A stretch of DNA of 64,000 nucleotides from Paenibacillus albidus. Lineage in GTDB: Bacteria; Bacillota; Bacilli; Paenibacillales; Paenibacillaceae. The translations under genes and the position numbers were made by a program. This document shows, piece by piece, positions 16,175 through 25,013 of the stretch (positions are counted from its first letter, which is position 1; each line of letters begins with the position of its first letter). The DNA is taken from contig NZ_BMKR01000026.1 in the NCBI RefSeq assembly GCF_014644435.1, forward strand, positions 1-64,000, in the 5' to 3' direction. The notes below the pieces were generated by a model that did not search any database, was not told the origin of the DNA, and was given only the letters and a program-made list of their open reading frames with translations.

Positions 16175-17440
16175 ATGAGAAAAGCGCGAGGAATTCTGCT
16201 CCCGTTATGCCTGCTGTTGGCCGTGCTGACGGCCGGATGCGGGCGCAGCAGCGGCAATGCGGATGGAATCAAAACCGTGCATATCTACCAGTTCAAAGTG
16301 GAAATATCCGAAGCCCTGCAATCCCTGAAGACCAAGTTTGAACAAGAACACCCGCAGATCCGGCTGGAGATTCAAAGCGTTGGCGGCGGCAGTGATTACG
16401 GCGCCTCCCTGCGCGCAAAGTTCTCGTCAGGGGATGAGCCGGATATTTTTACAATCGGCGGCAATAATGAACGCGACATGTGGCTGGAGTATCTGGAGGA
16501 TTTGTCCGGCGAAACCTGGGCCAAAGATGTGAAGCCGCTGGCCGCCGAACAGATGACTGTAGACGGCAAGCTCTACGGCATGCCGATGAATCTGGAAGGC
16601 TACGGCTTTATCTATAACAAGGACCTGTTTGCACAAGCCGGAATCACCGAGAAGCCGCTCACGCTGACCGCTCTGCGGGAAGCAGCAGAGAAGCTGAAGG
16701 CTGCGGGCATAACTCCTTTTGCCAACGGATATCAGGAATGGTTCGTACTCGGCAACCACAATGTGAACGTGCCTTTCGCCCAGCAGCCTGACCCGGTAGC
16801 CTTCATTGCCGGTCTGACGGACGGCTCCAGAACTTTTGCGGGGGACCCGATTTTCTCGAAGTGGATCGACCTGCTTGACCTGACGGTAGAATACGGCAAC
16901 AGCAACCCGCTCTCCACCGACTATAATACCCAGGTCACCATGCTGGCGAGCGGAGAAGCGGCGATGATCCAGCAAGGGAACTGGACCCAAGGCCAGATCG
17001 ACGGGATTGATCCCGACCTGAACCTGGGCATTCTCCCCATGCCCATCGATGATACTGCGGAAGACAATGATAAGCTCTACGTCGGAGTCCCCAGCAACTG
17101 GGTCGTCAACAAATTCTCGCCCGTCAAGGAAGAAGCCAAAATCTTTCTGGATTGGCTCGTCACCTCCGAGGCCGGCAAAAACTATATCACCAAAGAGTTC
17201 CAGTTCATCCCCGCCCTCGACAGCATCAAGGGAACCGAAAAAGACCTGGGATCACTCGGCGCCGAAGTATTGGCTTATACCGATAAGGATCAGGCCCTGA
17301 CCTGGAATTGGTCACGGCTCCCGAACGGTATGCCGCAGGAGTTGTCCAGCAGCATCCAGGGCTACCTGGGGGGCAAGCTGTCCAAAGAAAGTATGTTGGA
17401 GGAGTTCCAGATCAACTGGGATAACCTGAGTGTGCAGTAA
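16175..17440 (+). CDS. extracellular sugar-binding lipoprotein of the ABC importer
   Basis: A 421-residue solute-binding protein. The signal peptide ends in the lipobox LTAGC with the lipid-modified Cys22, so it is anchored on the outer face of the membrane. The body is the family 1 extracellular solute-binding fold (SSGDEPDIFTIGGN, GYGFIYNKDLF, GEAAMIQQGNW). An AGAGAGGATG site precedes the ATG, 43 bp after the second permease. It presents a sugar or oligosaccharide to the two permeases; the ligand is not evident. Confidence 0.92.
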   Translation: MRKARGILLPLCLLLAVLTAGCGRSSGNADGIKTVHIYQFKVEISEALQSLKTKFEQEHPQIRLEIQSVGGGSDYGASLRAKFSSGDEPDIFTIGGNNERDMWLEYLEDLSGETWAKDVKPLAAEQMTVDGKLYGMPMNLEGYGFIYNKDLFAQAGITEKPLTLTALREAAEKLKAAGITPFANGYQEWFVLGNHNVNVPFAQQPDPVAFIAGLTDGSRTFAGDPIFSKWIDLLDLTVEYGNSNPLSTDYNTQVTMLASGEAAMIQQGNWTQGQIDGIDPDLNLGILPMPIDDTAEDNDKLYVGVPSNWVVNKFSPVKEEAKIFLDWLVTSEAGKNYITKEFQFIPALDSIKGTEKDLGSLGAEVLAYTDKDQALTWNWSRLPNGMPQELSSSIQGYLGGKLSKESMLEEFQINWDNLSVQ

Positions 17441-17474
17441 TAATAGAAGGGTTTCATTCTACTTCAAACCTAAA

Positions 17475-17524
17475 GAGGCTATTCCAGAAGCCACGATGTG
17501 GCGGCTTGGGATAGCCCTTTTTTT
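17475..17524 (+). terminator. terminator of the importer operon
   Basis: GGCTATTCC near 17477 pairs with GGGATAGCC ending at 17516 around an inner hairpin, followed by seven T. It lies directly before the second 51-bp array. Confidence 0.85.
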
Positions 17525-17544
17525 GGAGTCTGGCGTCAAGGCAG

Positions 17545-17971
17545 CCGCTTATCCTATGTCATTTTTGCCTTACATCCGGGTTTTTCCGCCTCAACTGCTC
17601 ATCCTAGGGCATTTTGTCCGAGCTTTTTCCGCCTCAGCCCCTCATCCTATGGCATTTTTGCCTTTCATCCGAGCCTTTTCCGCCTCAGCCGCTCATCCTA
17701 AGGCATTTTTGCCTTTCATCCGGGCTTTTTCAGCCTCAACTGCTCATCCTAAGGCATTTTTGCCTTTCATCCGGGCCTTTTCCGCCTCATCCGCTCATCC
17801 TAAGGCATTTTTGCCTTTCATCCGGGCTTTTTCAGCCTCAACTGCTCATCCTAAGGCATTTTTGCCTTTCATCCGGGCTTTTTCAGCCTCAACTGCTCAT
17901 CCTAAGGCATTTTTGCCTTTCATCCGAGCCTTTTCCGCCTCAGTCGCTCATCCTAAGGCATTTTTTGTGTT
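17545..17971. repeat. 51-bp tandem hairpin repeat array (array 2)
   Basis: Eight to nine units with the ATTTTTGCC landmark at 17561, a degenerate unit at 17611, then 17654, 17705, 17756, 17807, 17858, 17909 and a final broken unit at 17960. Spacing is 51 bp for all but the first two. Each intact unit has AAGGCA-TTTT-TGCCTT, the same core as array 1. The rest of the unit differs and comes in two variants, one with GGCTTTTTCAGCC and one with GAGCCTTTTCCGCCTC. The array fills the whole space between an operon terminator and the stop codon of the opposing hydrolase gene. The plus strand is open in two frames but has no start signal. Confidence 0.93.
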
Positions 17972-17972
17972 T

Positions 17973-19091
17973 TTATAGTATTTCATGGCGCCACCATGGC
18001 ATGATCGGGTAAGTCTCTCCCTTAATCCTAACGGTCTCGCCAATTTTTGGAGTGGAGATCGTGATGTGTTGCTCACTCCCCGCTCTCACAACGCGTTCAA
18101 TCGGATCTGTCCAATCATGCAAGGCCAAAGTGAAGGCGCCCCAATGAATGGGAATCATTACTTTGCCCCGTACATCCAGGTGAGCCTGGACGGTCTGCTC
18201 AGGGAACATGTGGATAGCTGCCCAGCGTTCATCGTATTGGCCACATTCCATTAAGGTTAGATCAAAGGGGCCATACTTCGCACCGATTTCCTGAAAATGA
18301 GGACCATAACCGCTGTCTCCGCTAAAAAACAAGTTGGCCGAATGTCCCTTTACGACCCATGAGCACCATAATGTCGCATCTCTGTCCGTCAGACTTCTTC
18401 CGGAGAAATGCCGCGCCGGCGTACAGGCCAGCCGGAGTCCTTCGCAGTCGAACTCATCCCACCAATCATGCTCTTCAATGTTAGCAGGGTCTACTCCCCA
18501 CCTGATCAGATGCCGGGACACGCCCAGCGGGACAATAAATCGTTTCACTTTGTCCTTCAGCCTCACAATGGAGCCGTAATCCAGATGATCATAGTGGTCA
18601 TGGGAGAGCAGCACCACATCGACAGGCGGCAGCTGCCCGATATCAAAGGGCAGCTTGCCGCTGTATCGCTTGCGGCTGAAGACCGGAAAAGGAGAGGGCG
18701 CTCTGCCAAACATCGGGTCAAGCAGCAGCGTTGTTCCGTCAAGCTGCAGCACTACAGCGGAATGACCGAGCCAGGCAAGCTTCGGCTGGGAATCTTGGTC
18801 CCAGGAATCTACGCGCAGCGGCTCCATCACAACCGGTTGGCTGGGCCGCGCGTGCGGATTTTTTCTCATGAAATCGACGAGCATTCCAACCTTCTCCCCC
18901 GTAGTCGTATCCATCGCTGTAGGGATCAGGTTGATAAATTTATTTTTGACAAAGTTCCTTGACTGGCTTAGCTGTCGCCTCTGTTCTCTAGTCTGACTGG
19001 CCCCGAGCGGAGGATAATATCTAAGTATGAGATAAACAATAACTGCTAATGAAATTATTACACAACTACCTGTGAGCATTCTCTTCTTCAA
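17973..19091 (-). CDS. metallo-beta-lactamase-fold hydrolase with N-terminal membrane anchor
   Basis: A 372-residue protein. Residues 7-24 form a membrane helix or uncleaved signal; the catalytic domain begins near residue 100. The metal motif is SHDHYDHLD (His164, His166, Asp168, His169), with further ligands in ARHFSG, FFSGDSGYG and PIHWGAF. The preceding WLGHSAVVLQLDG and LLLDPMFG are typical of the NAPE-phospholipase-D/UlaG-like branch. Members include phosphodiesterases and lactonases, so the substrate is uncertain. Its stop codon touches the 51-bp array. Confidence 0.87.
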   Translation of the reverse strand: MKKRMLTGSCVIISLAVIVYLILRYYPPLGASQTREQRRQLSQSRNFVKNKFINLIPTAMDTTTGEKVGMLVDFMRKNPHARPSQPVVMEPLRVDSWDQDSQPKLAWLGHSAVVLQLDGTTLLLDPMFGRAPSPFPVFSRKRYSGKLPFDIGQLPPVDVVLLSHDHYDHLDYGSIVRLKDKVKRFIVPLGVSRHLIRWGVDPANIEEHDWWDEFDCEGLRLACTPARHFSGRSLTDRDATLWCSWVVKGHSANLFFSGDSGYGPHFQEIGAKYGPFDLTLMECGQYDERWAAIHMFPEQTVQAHLDVRGKVMIPIHWGAFTLALHDWTDPIERVVRAGSEQHITISTPKIGETVRIKGETYPIMPWWRHEIL

Positions 19092-19301
19092 CCTTCCTCT
19101 CTGTGTTAAAGCAAGGGGCGGAGTATACGCTTGGTGTAATTCAATATCAGGCGACGCGGCAGAAAACGGGGCAATTGTGCCAGCATGTAGTTATTACATA
19201 GACAGCCATAAAGGGAACGGGCTGGAAGGCGGTCATAGAAGCAATATTGATCACCAATCCGCTAAAAACTCAAACATTTCGACTAAAAGGATAAAAAGTC
19301 T

Positions 19302-19388
19302 TTGCTCAAGAAGCTATTGGAGCCGAGCACCGCCGAAAAAAAGCTGCCGGTATGCTGCGGCTCCTATCAAGTGATGGCCTGGCTCTAA
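19302..19388 (+). CDS. possible 28-residue Cys-Cys peptide
   Basis: A TTG-started frame reads (M)LKKLLEPSTAEKKLPVCCGS and ends QVMAWL, with AAAAGGAT about 13 nt upstream. Very short proteins with a lysine-rich start, an EKK stretch and a paired-cysteine tail occur in this group as candidate metal-binding peptides. It overlaps the end of the convergent ArsR gene by 4 bp. The evidence is only composition and a weak ribosome binding site. The rest of the 19092-19301 stretch shows no gene. Confidence 0.3.
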   Translation: MLKKLLEPSTAEKKLPVCCGSYQVMAWL

Positions 19389-19768
19389 TGCTGTCCCTTG
19401 TCCAGCGGCTTGGCAGGATCATTTTCGATTTCTTCTACAGCTTGAATAATTCTTTTGAGCTGCGTTACGACCGAATTCTCGCTTGTCAGCCAGTAATGAA
19501 CCTCCGTCGCTTCCTTCCTGGAGTCCACAATTCCGGCCTGCTTCAGGATTTTCAGATGATGAGAAATCGTGGGTCTGGACATGGGTGATTGTTCAACGAT
19601 CTGTGACACGTTCAGCCGTTTGGCGATCATGAACATCATAAGAATATCCTGTCTGACCGGATCGGCTATCGCCTTTAAGATGTCTGTGGATTGGCGAAGC
19701 TCATTCAGCAGCGCCTGTTTTTTTTGCAGCAATGTGCTATTGTCCCCGGTTCCTTGTGCCTCCGCCAT
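19385..19768 (-). CDS. ArsR-family transcriptional regulator
   Basis: A 127-residue winged-helix repressor: ILKAIADPVRQDILMMFM, the recognition region VSQIVEQSPMSRPTISHHLK and the wing VDSRKEATEVHYWLT. No Cys-x-Cys metal site is visible, so it may sense something other than a metal. I chose the ATG at 19766-19768, spaced 6 nt from AAAGGATGG; the ATG three codons earlier overlaps that site. Neighbours do not reveal a target; autoregulation is likely. Confidence 0.88.
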   Translation of the reverse strand: MAEAQGTGDNSTLLQKKQALLNELRQSTDILKAIADPVRQDILMMFMIAKRLNVSQIVEQSPMSRPTISHHLKILKQAGIVDSRKEATEVHYWLTSENSVVTQLKRIIQAVEEIENDPAKPLDKGQH

Positions 19769-19860
19769 AACAACCATCCTTTTCTAAAAAAGCTATCGAT
19801 TAAATGTTTAAGCTTTTAATCATTTGAATGTAGTATAACCCATCTTCCTCAGCCTGAGCA

Positions 19861-19890
19861 AATAAAAACCACAGAGAAAAGTCTCTGTGG
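19861..19890 (-). terminator. terminator of the SMR exporter pair
   Basis: CCACAGAGA and TCTCTGTGG form a perfect 9-bp stem with a 4-nt loop, followed on the minus strand by TTTTTATT. It lies 17 bp past the ykkD stop codon. Confidence 0.93.
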
Positions 19891-19907
19891 TCCACTCTTT
19901 ATTCAAA

Positions 19908-20225
19908 CTATGACACGAGTTTCAAGCCAAGAGACGCCCCCAAGATCATAGCGACAAAAACAAGCCGCTTCCAATCCCTGGCTTCCCCATATATAAACAT
20001 CCCTATGAACGCCGCACCAACCGTACCGATTCCGGTCCAAATGGCATAGGCTGTCCCCATCGGAATGGTCTGCATTGCATACGTGAGCAGAATAAAACTC
20101 AAACCAAAGGTGAAGAGCATATACAGCAGCGCATCCCACTTTTTCTCGGATAAGCGTTTAATATTGATAACTCCAAATACTTCCATACAACCCGCTCCTA
20201 CAAGCGCCAGCCAAGCCATAATCAT
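19908..20225 (-). CDS. ykkD: paired SMR exporter subunit YkkD
   Basis: A 105-residue four-helix small multidrug resistance protein. The conserved Glu in helix 1 is in GCMEVFGV, and PMGTAYAIWTGIGTVGAAFIG in helices 2-3 is the family signature. Length and sequence match Bacillus YkkD (105 residues). It starts 9 nt after ykkC ends, and the two form an asymmetric membrane dimer. In Bacillus this pair is tied to guanidinium and cationic drug export. Confidence 0.85.
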   Translation of the reverse strand: MIMAWLALVGAGCMEVFGVINIKRLSEKKWDALLYMLFTFGLSFILLTYAMQTIPMGTAYAIWTGIGTVGAAFIGMFIYGEARDWKRLVFVAMILGASLGLKLVS

Positions 20226-20233
20226 TATCCTCC

Positions 20234-20581
20234 TTAATGCACAGTCTTCTCTTTATGTTTCTCTTGATCGCCAGTTACCATCTTCAAGCCGATAACGCCG
20301 ATCAGCAGCACTGCGATGAGAATGATCTTTGATAGTTGGAAGGGTTCTCCAAATACGATGCTCTCCGCCAAAACAGTTCCTCCGGTTCCAATACCGGCAA
20401 ACACTGCGTACACTGTTCCCACCGGAAGTTGCCGCGACGCCAGTACAATCAACAAAAAGCTAAGCGCCAAAGCCACCACTGTAATGCTCCATCCGACTAT
20501 CGTCTCAGAATGCTTCAAACCGGACACCCAAAATATTTCCAAAATCCCCGATAGAAATACGTACAGCCAATTGCGGTTCAT
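20234..20581 (-). CDS. ykkC: paired SMR exporter subunit YkkC
   Basis: A 115-residue SMR subunit: SGILEIFWVSGLKHSET with the helix-1 Glu, then LPVGTVYAVFAGIGTGGTVL. The hydrophilic C-terminal tail DQEKHKEK is like that of Bacillus YkkC. A GGAGGG site precedes the ATG. It is first in the pair and lies behind its own promoter and a TetR-type palindrome. No guanidine riboswitch is seen in the 143-bp leader. Confidence 0.87.
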   Translation of the reverse strand: MNRNWLYVFLSGILEIFWVSGLKHSETIVGWSITVVALALSFLLIVLASRQLPVGTVYAVFAGIGTGGTVLAESIVFGEPFQLSKIILIAVLLIGVIGLKMVTGDQEKHKEKTVH

Positions 20582-20603
20582 CTTCTAACCCTCCTTTCAT
20601 TAC

Positions 20604-20650
20604 CTAACGGTCGTTAGTTAGATTATGTTTTAAAATAATGATATTGTCAA
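20604..20650 (-). promoter_or_regulatory. sigma-A promoter and TetR-type operator of ykkCD
   Basis: On the minus strand TTGACA (20645-20650) is separated by exactly 17 bp from CATAAT (20622-20627). Just downstream, over the expected start of transcription, lies the palindrome CTAACG-GT-CGTTAG (20604-20617). This layout is typical of repression by the TetR-family regulator encoded next to it. Confidence 0.75.
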
Positions 20651-20660
20651 TAGTCTTTAC

Positions 20661-20688
20661 AAAAAACCCCCTCGCTACAGCGAAGGGG
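20661..20688 (-). terminator. terminator of the TetR gene
   Basis: A GC-rich stem of CCCCTTCG with CGAGGGGG (one mismatch), then TTTTTT on the minus strand. It ends the tetR transcript just before the ykkCD promoter, so the exporter is transcribed separately. Confidence 0.8.
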
Positions 20689-20724
20689 CTTATAACTTTA
20701 CTATTTTTCACCTTTGAAATGCTG

Positions 20725-21276
20725 TTACTGAATCCCTCTCCAAAAAATCGGAAGGATCGCCTGCAAACGCCTCTGATAAGGGTCCGCTCCCGCATAGATC
20801 AACTCCACCATGCATCCATCTACGATGGTTAAATAGCCGATTCCCACTTCTTCCGGCTTCTTGACCTGATTCCTAAGCATACGAATGAGGATGCGCTGCA
20901 TATCCTGGACGAAGGGGTTCAGCAGACCCAGAATCTCCTGTTCCAGCTTGGCAGGGGGGAAAAACATCACCCGCAGCAAAAACTTCATCGTTTCATCCGT
21001 TTCATATTCTGTTTGGATCCAGTCAAAAAATCCTTCGAGCTTAACTTGGAGCCCCAGATGTTGATTAATTACAAAGTACTCAACAATACGTTTACGGATA
21101 GAAGTGCAGGCATAATTGGCGACGGACATGAACAAGTCATCTTTCCCCTTATAATGGGCATAAATTGAAGGTTTTTTGATGCCGACATCCTCGGCAATAT
21201 TCGCCAGGGAAGCCCCCTCATAACCGTTGCGGGCAAAGTGTATTAATGCAGCATCACGAATATTGATTTCACTCAT
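20725..21276 (-). CDS. TetR-family repressor, probable regulator of ykkCD
   Basis: A 183-residue repressor. The helix-turn-helix lies at about residues 20-45 (ASLANIAEDVGIKKPSIYAHYKGKDD-type), and the remaining helices are the ligand-binding and dimer domain. It lies immediately upstream of ykkC in the same direction but has its own terminator. The palindrome on the ykkCD promoter is the natural candidate operator. The ligand is unknown; a cationic compound exported by the pair would fit. Confidence 0.88.
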   Translation of the reverse strand: MSEINIRDAALIHFARNGYEGASLANIAEDVGIKKPSIYAHYKGKDDLFMSVANYACTSIRKRIVEYFVINQHLGLQVKLEGFFDWIQTEYETDETMKFLLRVMFFPPAKLEQEILGLLNPFVQDMQRILIRMLRNQVKKPEEVGIGYLTIVDGCMVELIYAGADPYQRRLQAILPIFWRGIQ

Positions 21277-21391
21277 GAATTACCTACCTACTTTGCGAAT
21301 AGTGTCAGCTGCCCCATTTCAGGGCGGCTTCCTTATATAGTAGCATTTGAGTGTAGATACTTCTAGTTTGCTCGCCGGATCTTAACTTCGT

Positions 21392-23440
21392 TTATTTCAT
21401 TTTGAATTGCTCAAGCAAATTCTGCAGTTCCTGAACCATTGAACTTAATGATTTGGCGGAGGCTGAAACTTCTTCCATGGAAGCCAGCTGTTGTTCACTG
21501 GCTGCCGCAACACTTTGAGTCGCGTCTGACGCTTCTCCGGAAATTCGGGCAAGATCCTCCATTGTAGCGCTTATTTGCTGGGAGCCGGCAGACATTTGCT
21601 CGGAGACCGAAGATACCTCCTGAATTTGGTTAACGATTTGTTGAATTTCCTTTACAATGCCGGTGAATGCCTCTCCGGCGTGTTCCACAAGTACTGTGCT
21701 GGAATGCACTGCTTTTGTTCCGATTTCAACCGATTGTACCGCGGCTTCCGTCTCGCCCTGCATTTCTTCGATAATTTCCCGAACCTTCTCAGCGGAAAGT
21801 TTGGTTTGTTCGGAAAGCTTGCGAATTTCCGTAGCGACTACAGCAAATCCCTTGCCGTGCTCACCCGCACGTGCTGCTTCAATCCCGGCATTCAGTGACA
21901 GCAGGTTAGTCTGTGTGCTAATCCCGCTGATCACATTGATGATATTGCCTATATCGACGGAACGGTCTCTGAGCTGATTCATATGCACGGCCGTAACCAA
22001 GACAGAACGATTGGCTTCGTTCATATCACGGACTGCCTGCTGAATGATCTCATTCCCCTGCTCCGCCTGCCGTGAGGTATTCTGCGAAGCGTCATATAAA
22101 CTGGACGAAGACTCAGAAATCCGCTGAATGCCAATAGCCAGCTCCTCAAGCGACCTGGCGCTTTCTTGAGTCCCCACAAGCTGAGTTTCCGCTCCAATTG
22201 CCACCTCTTGAATGGTATTGGCAATATCCTCAGCCACCGTACTTGTCTGGTCTGCACTTGCCGTCAGCTCTTCCGAGGTGGACGCGACATGCAAGGAATG
22301 TTCGGTTACTTTAGCCATCATTGTATTCAGAAGGTCACTTGTATCATTTAAATTTTCCGCCATCTTGCCAAACTCATCTTTCGTTTTCACCTCAATGGAA
22401 TAGGTGAAATCCCCTTGAGCCAGGTGTTCGGCCATAGAATTAACACGTGTTGTATGAGCTGTCAAGTTACGGGTGTAGAGTAGAATAACCACTACAATCA
22501 GAGCCATTCCAATGATTAGAAACATTGCAGCTTGCAGCAGCAATGCATTTATCTTTTCTTTAAGCTCTTGATCCGGCAAAGCTACGGCTACGATCCAGTC
22601 TGTCTGCTCCAGCTTGGAGAAATAGACATGGACGAGCCCTTCAGAGGACGTATATGTTGCAGCGCCTTTTCCTTCTTGCAAAATAGTATTCGCTAAAGTC
22701 GACAGGGCGGGATCCTTATCCTCCTGAAGTTTCACCTTCATAATTTTTTCCGTCTGGGGTCCTGCCAGATAGGTACCGTTTTTATCGAGCATAAACGCCC
22801 ATCCGCTGACACCTACCTCGGTCTCTGAGACAATTGTTTGCACAGTATCCAAATTAATGTCTCCGGCTGTCACTCCGATGAAACGTTGTTGATCATCATA
22901 CACAGGAACAGACGCCGTAACCATGATTGACTTGGTGATTTCGTCGTAGAAAGGGTCAGTGTATTGTGTCTCTTTTTGGTTGACTGCAGTTTTATACCAT
23001 TCTTTCGCTGGGTAGTTGTAGCTGGGATCATTATAGTCATGGGTAACAATAATTTGATTCTGCTCATGATAGGCATAGGAGGATACATACTTGATATTGT
23101 TGTTATATACATGGGGTTCAAAATAAACACCTACGCCGAAAGTATCCTTGTTCACGTCAAGCGTGTTCTTGAGAATCGCATCATAATCCTCCAGAGTCAG
23201 CTTGGTGTAGTGGCTTTGAATTGATTTCGCTATCGTTTCCGGTACTCTGCCATGAGAGGTTATCCGGTTCTGAATACTTTGGTTGGTATTTGCCAGCTGC
23301 TCCTGCATGCTGTTCTCCGTCTGCTCAAGCAAAAGACTATGGGATTTAAGGATAACGACCGAAGAGACTCCAATAACAATTACAAGAAGAAGCGGCATAA
23401 TGAGAAATAGTGTTTTGGCTTTAATGCTCCTTATTTGCAT
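21392..23440 (-). CDS. methyl-accepting chemotaxis protein with Cache sensor
   Basis: A 682-residue chemoreceptor. A membrane helix lies at about 11-31, then an extracellular double-Cache sensor to about 290 ([34 protein letters not shown]). A second helix at about 300-320 is followed by a HAMP domain and a long coiled-coil signalling domain. The hairpin tip is [20 protein letters not shown]. It senses a small molecule outside the cell and controls CheA. About 50 bp upstream the minus strand has GTCGATAT (23486-23493), close to the sigma-D -10 element, but no matching -35 was found. It stands alone between a TetR gene and a serine hydrolase. Confidence 0.93.
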   Translation of the reverse strand: MQIRSIKAKTLFLIMPLLLVIVIGVSSVVILKSHSLLLEQTENSMQEQLANTNQSIQNRITSHGRVPETIAKSIQSHYTKLTLEDYDAILKNTLDVNKDTFGVGVYFEPHVYNNNIKYVSSYAYHEQNQIIVTHDYNDPSYNYPAKEWYKTAVNQKETQYTDPFYDEITKSIMVTASVPVYDDQQRFIGVTAGDINLDTVQTIVSETEVGVSGWAFMLDKNGTYLAGPQTEKIMKVKLQEDKDPALSTLANTILQEGKGAATYTSSEGLVHVYFSKLEQTDWIVAVALPDQELKEKINALLLQAAMFLIIGMALIVVVILLYTRNLTAHTTRVNSMAEHLAQGDFTYSIEVKTKDEFGKMAENLNDTSDLLNTMMAKVTEHSLHVASTSEELTASADQTSTVAEDIANTIQEVAIGAETQLVGTQESARSLEELAIGIQRISESSSSLYDASQNTSRQAEQGNEIIQQAVRDMNEANRSVLVTAVHMNQLRDRSVDIGNIINVISGISTQTNLLSLNAGIEAARAGEHGKGFAVVATEIRKLSEQTKLSAEKVREIIEEMQGETEAAVQSVEIGTKAVHSSTVLVEHAGEAFTGIVKEIQQIVNQIQEVSSVSEQMSAGSQQISATMEDLARISGEASDATQSVAAASEQQLASMEEVSASAKSLSSMVQELQNLLEQFKMK

Positions 23441-23635
23441 CTAAATTGCCTCATTTCCATATTAAAATTAACAGCTTATGGTTATATATCGACACGGTTC
23501 GACATAATGATGAGTGGGATTTGTTAACACTTTTGCAGATAAACTCAGGATGGCCAAAACTACTTCGTTAGGACAAAAAGAATGAAACCAAGGCTCAAAT
23601 CCATAATCAACGGTTGACTTGGGCCCGGCGACCAT

Positions 23636-23710
23636 GGATCATTTAGCGGCTCCTGAGTCCGTTTGACCAGATAAATGAGCTGTTTTCGCGAAATAACGTT
23701 TCTCCGGTCC
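23636..23710 (-). repeat. 75-bp dispersed intergenic repeat, copy A
   Basis: The reverse complement of this stretch matches 58236-58310 over 75 bp with only a handful of differences. Shared blocks include CGTTATTTCGCGAAA, CAGCTCATTT and CAAACGGACTCAGGAGCCGC followed by TAAATGATCC. Both copies lie between genes. The central TTTCGCGAAA is a palindrome. Confidence 0.9.
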
Positions 23711-23747
23711 ATTTGGTCTGCCACAATAGACCTTTCAGCTTCCCACT

Positions 23748-23774
23748 AAAAAAACGCCCCTTTAAGGAGCGTTT
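23748..23774 (-). terminator. terminator of the serine hydrolase gene
   Basis: AAACGCTCC pairs with GGGGCGTTT (one mismatch) and is followed by a T run on the minus strand. It lies about 80 bp beyond the stop codon at 23853. Confidence 0.8.
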
Positions 23775-23852
23775 CAGAAGAGTTATTACTTTTAATCTAT
23801 TCCTTTTTGTTTCTCCTAGTGAGAGAAGCGGAAGCAATTCGACGCGTTGGCT

Positions 23853-24986
23853 TTACAAGCAGGCGTACACGATATTTCTTAAACGCGGATGTACGAAAGG
23901 TTCCTGATTGTTCAGCAAATGCTGCGCATACATGACCGTAAGCTGCGAAGCCGGATCAATGATAGCCAGACATCCGGCTGCGCCGCTCCAGCCAAATTCG
24001 CCGAGCGGGCTCAGCGAGCCGCTGTTTGCTTTGTAGACATGGGTTCTGACGCCTAGGCCATAGCCATAACCTTTCAGTTGCTCCCAGGAGAAATCGCTGC
24101 GCATCTTCTCAGTCAAATGATCCGTCCGCATCAGCTCCACCGACGCCGGTGACAGAATGCGCACACCGTCCTGGCTTGTTCCCTGATGGGTAAGCGCATT
24201 CAGGAACAGGACGTAGTCACTTACGGTGGACAGCAGCCCCGCCCCGCCGCTCTCAAATTCCGTTCCAATCCGGAAACCGTTCCCGTCCCTCCGGACAGCC
24301 CTGTTCAATTCTTCGTTATATTCGTACTGCGGGGCCAGACGGTTTCGTTGCTCATCCGAGAGGTCGAAGCCTGTATCATGCATGCCCAGCGGCCCTGTAA
24401 TTTCATCCCGGATATAGGTTCCGAATGATCTGCCGTCCACAACCTCGACGAGAGCTGCGAGAACATCATGGCACATACTATAACTCCACCGGGTACCCGG
24501 CTCGAATAGTAACGGCTCCTTGGCGAGTGCCTTCGCGAAGGCCCGTGTCGGCACCTTGCCGTTGGTGCTTTTCACTACTTCCTGGATAGAAGGCGATCCG
24601 ATGTCATAGGAGAACCCGGCCGTCATGGTAAACAGGTCGCGCACCGTGATTGGCCTAATCGCCCTCTCAAGTTCGGTCCGGCCGCCCGGCAGCGTCTTGC
24701 TCACGGTCATTTCCGCGTATTCGGGCAGATAGGCCGACAGCGGATCATTCAGCAGAAGCGCTCCCTTCTCAACGAGCCGAAGTGCCGCTGTACACGTCAT
24801 GATCTTCGTCATCGAGTAGATATTAATGATCCGCCCTTCATCGATTGGAGTCTTCTCTTCCAGGTTGACGTAGCCGTTACGGTAACGAAAAACCGTTTCG
24901 TTGCGATACCTAACAAGCACCTCGGCCCACGGAATACGCCAGGAGGTGATGTGGTCGATAAATGAAGATAGAGGCTTAAAGTCCAT
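23853..24986 (-). CDS. serine hydrolase of the class C beta-lactamase/esterase family
   Basis: A 377-residue enzyme with the penicillin-binding fold. The SxxK motif is SMTK (Ser58, Lys61), the Tyr motif is in YSMCHDVLA, and GAAG-like residues in EFGWSGAAGC stand in for the KTG strand. No signal peptide is present, so it is more likely a cytoplasmic esterase such as the EstB group than a beta-lactamase. AAAGGATGG precedes the ATG. It is transcribed alone. A possible MITE ends 28 bp upstream of the start codon and may have supplied or displaced its promoter. Confidence 0.87.
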   Translation of the reverse strand: MDFKPLSSFIDHITSWRIPWAEVLVRYRNETVFRYRNGYVNLEEKTPIDEGRIINIYSMTKIMTCTAALRLVEKGALLLNDPLSAYLPEYAEMTVSKTLPGGRTELERAIRPITVRDLFTMTAGFSYDIGSPSIQEVVKSTNGKVPTRAFAKALAKEPLLFEPGTRWSYSMCHDVLAALVEVVDGRSFGTYIRDEITGPLGMHDTGFDLSDEQRNRLAPQYEYNEELNRAVRRDGNGFRIGTEFESGGAGLLSTVSDYVLFLNALTHQGTSQDGVRILSPASVELMRTDHLTEKMRSDFSWEQLKGYGYGLGVRTHVYKANSGSLSPLGEFGWSGAAGCLAIIDPASQLTVMYAQHLLNNQEPFVHPRLRNIVYACL

Positions 24987-25013
24987 GATTCGCCATCCTT
25001 TATGTTAATATTC

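Larger units (their letters stand above)
23441..23852. other. gene-free gap with dispersed repeat copy and terminator
   Basis: 412 bp without a supported gene. It holds the chemoreceptor promoter region at its left end, one copy of a 75-bp dispersed repeat (23636-23710) and the terminator of the serine hydrolase gene. Short open frames here have no ribosome binding site and overlap the repeat. Confidence 0.6.

Noticed and set aside
17430-18012. Protein-coding genes spanning array 2 on the plus strand
   Set aside because: The frames stay open only because the unit is 51 bp long; there is no ribosome binding site and the product would be a pure 17-residue repeat.
20582-20724. Guanidine (ykkC) riboswitch
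   Set aside because: The leader contains a promoter, a palindromic operator and the tetR terminator, with no room or sequence for the riboswitch core.
23643-23907. Short reading frames in the gap before the serine hydrolase
   Set aside because: They overlap the dispersed repeat and the terminator and lack ribosome binding sites.
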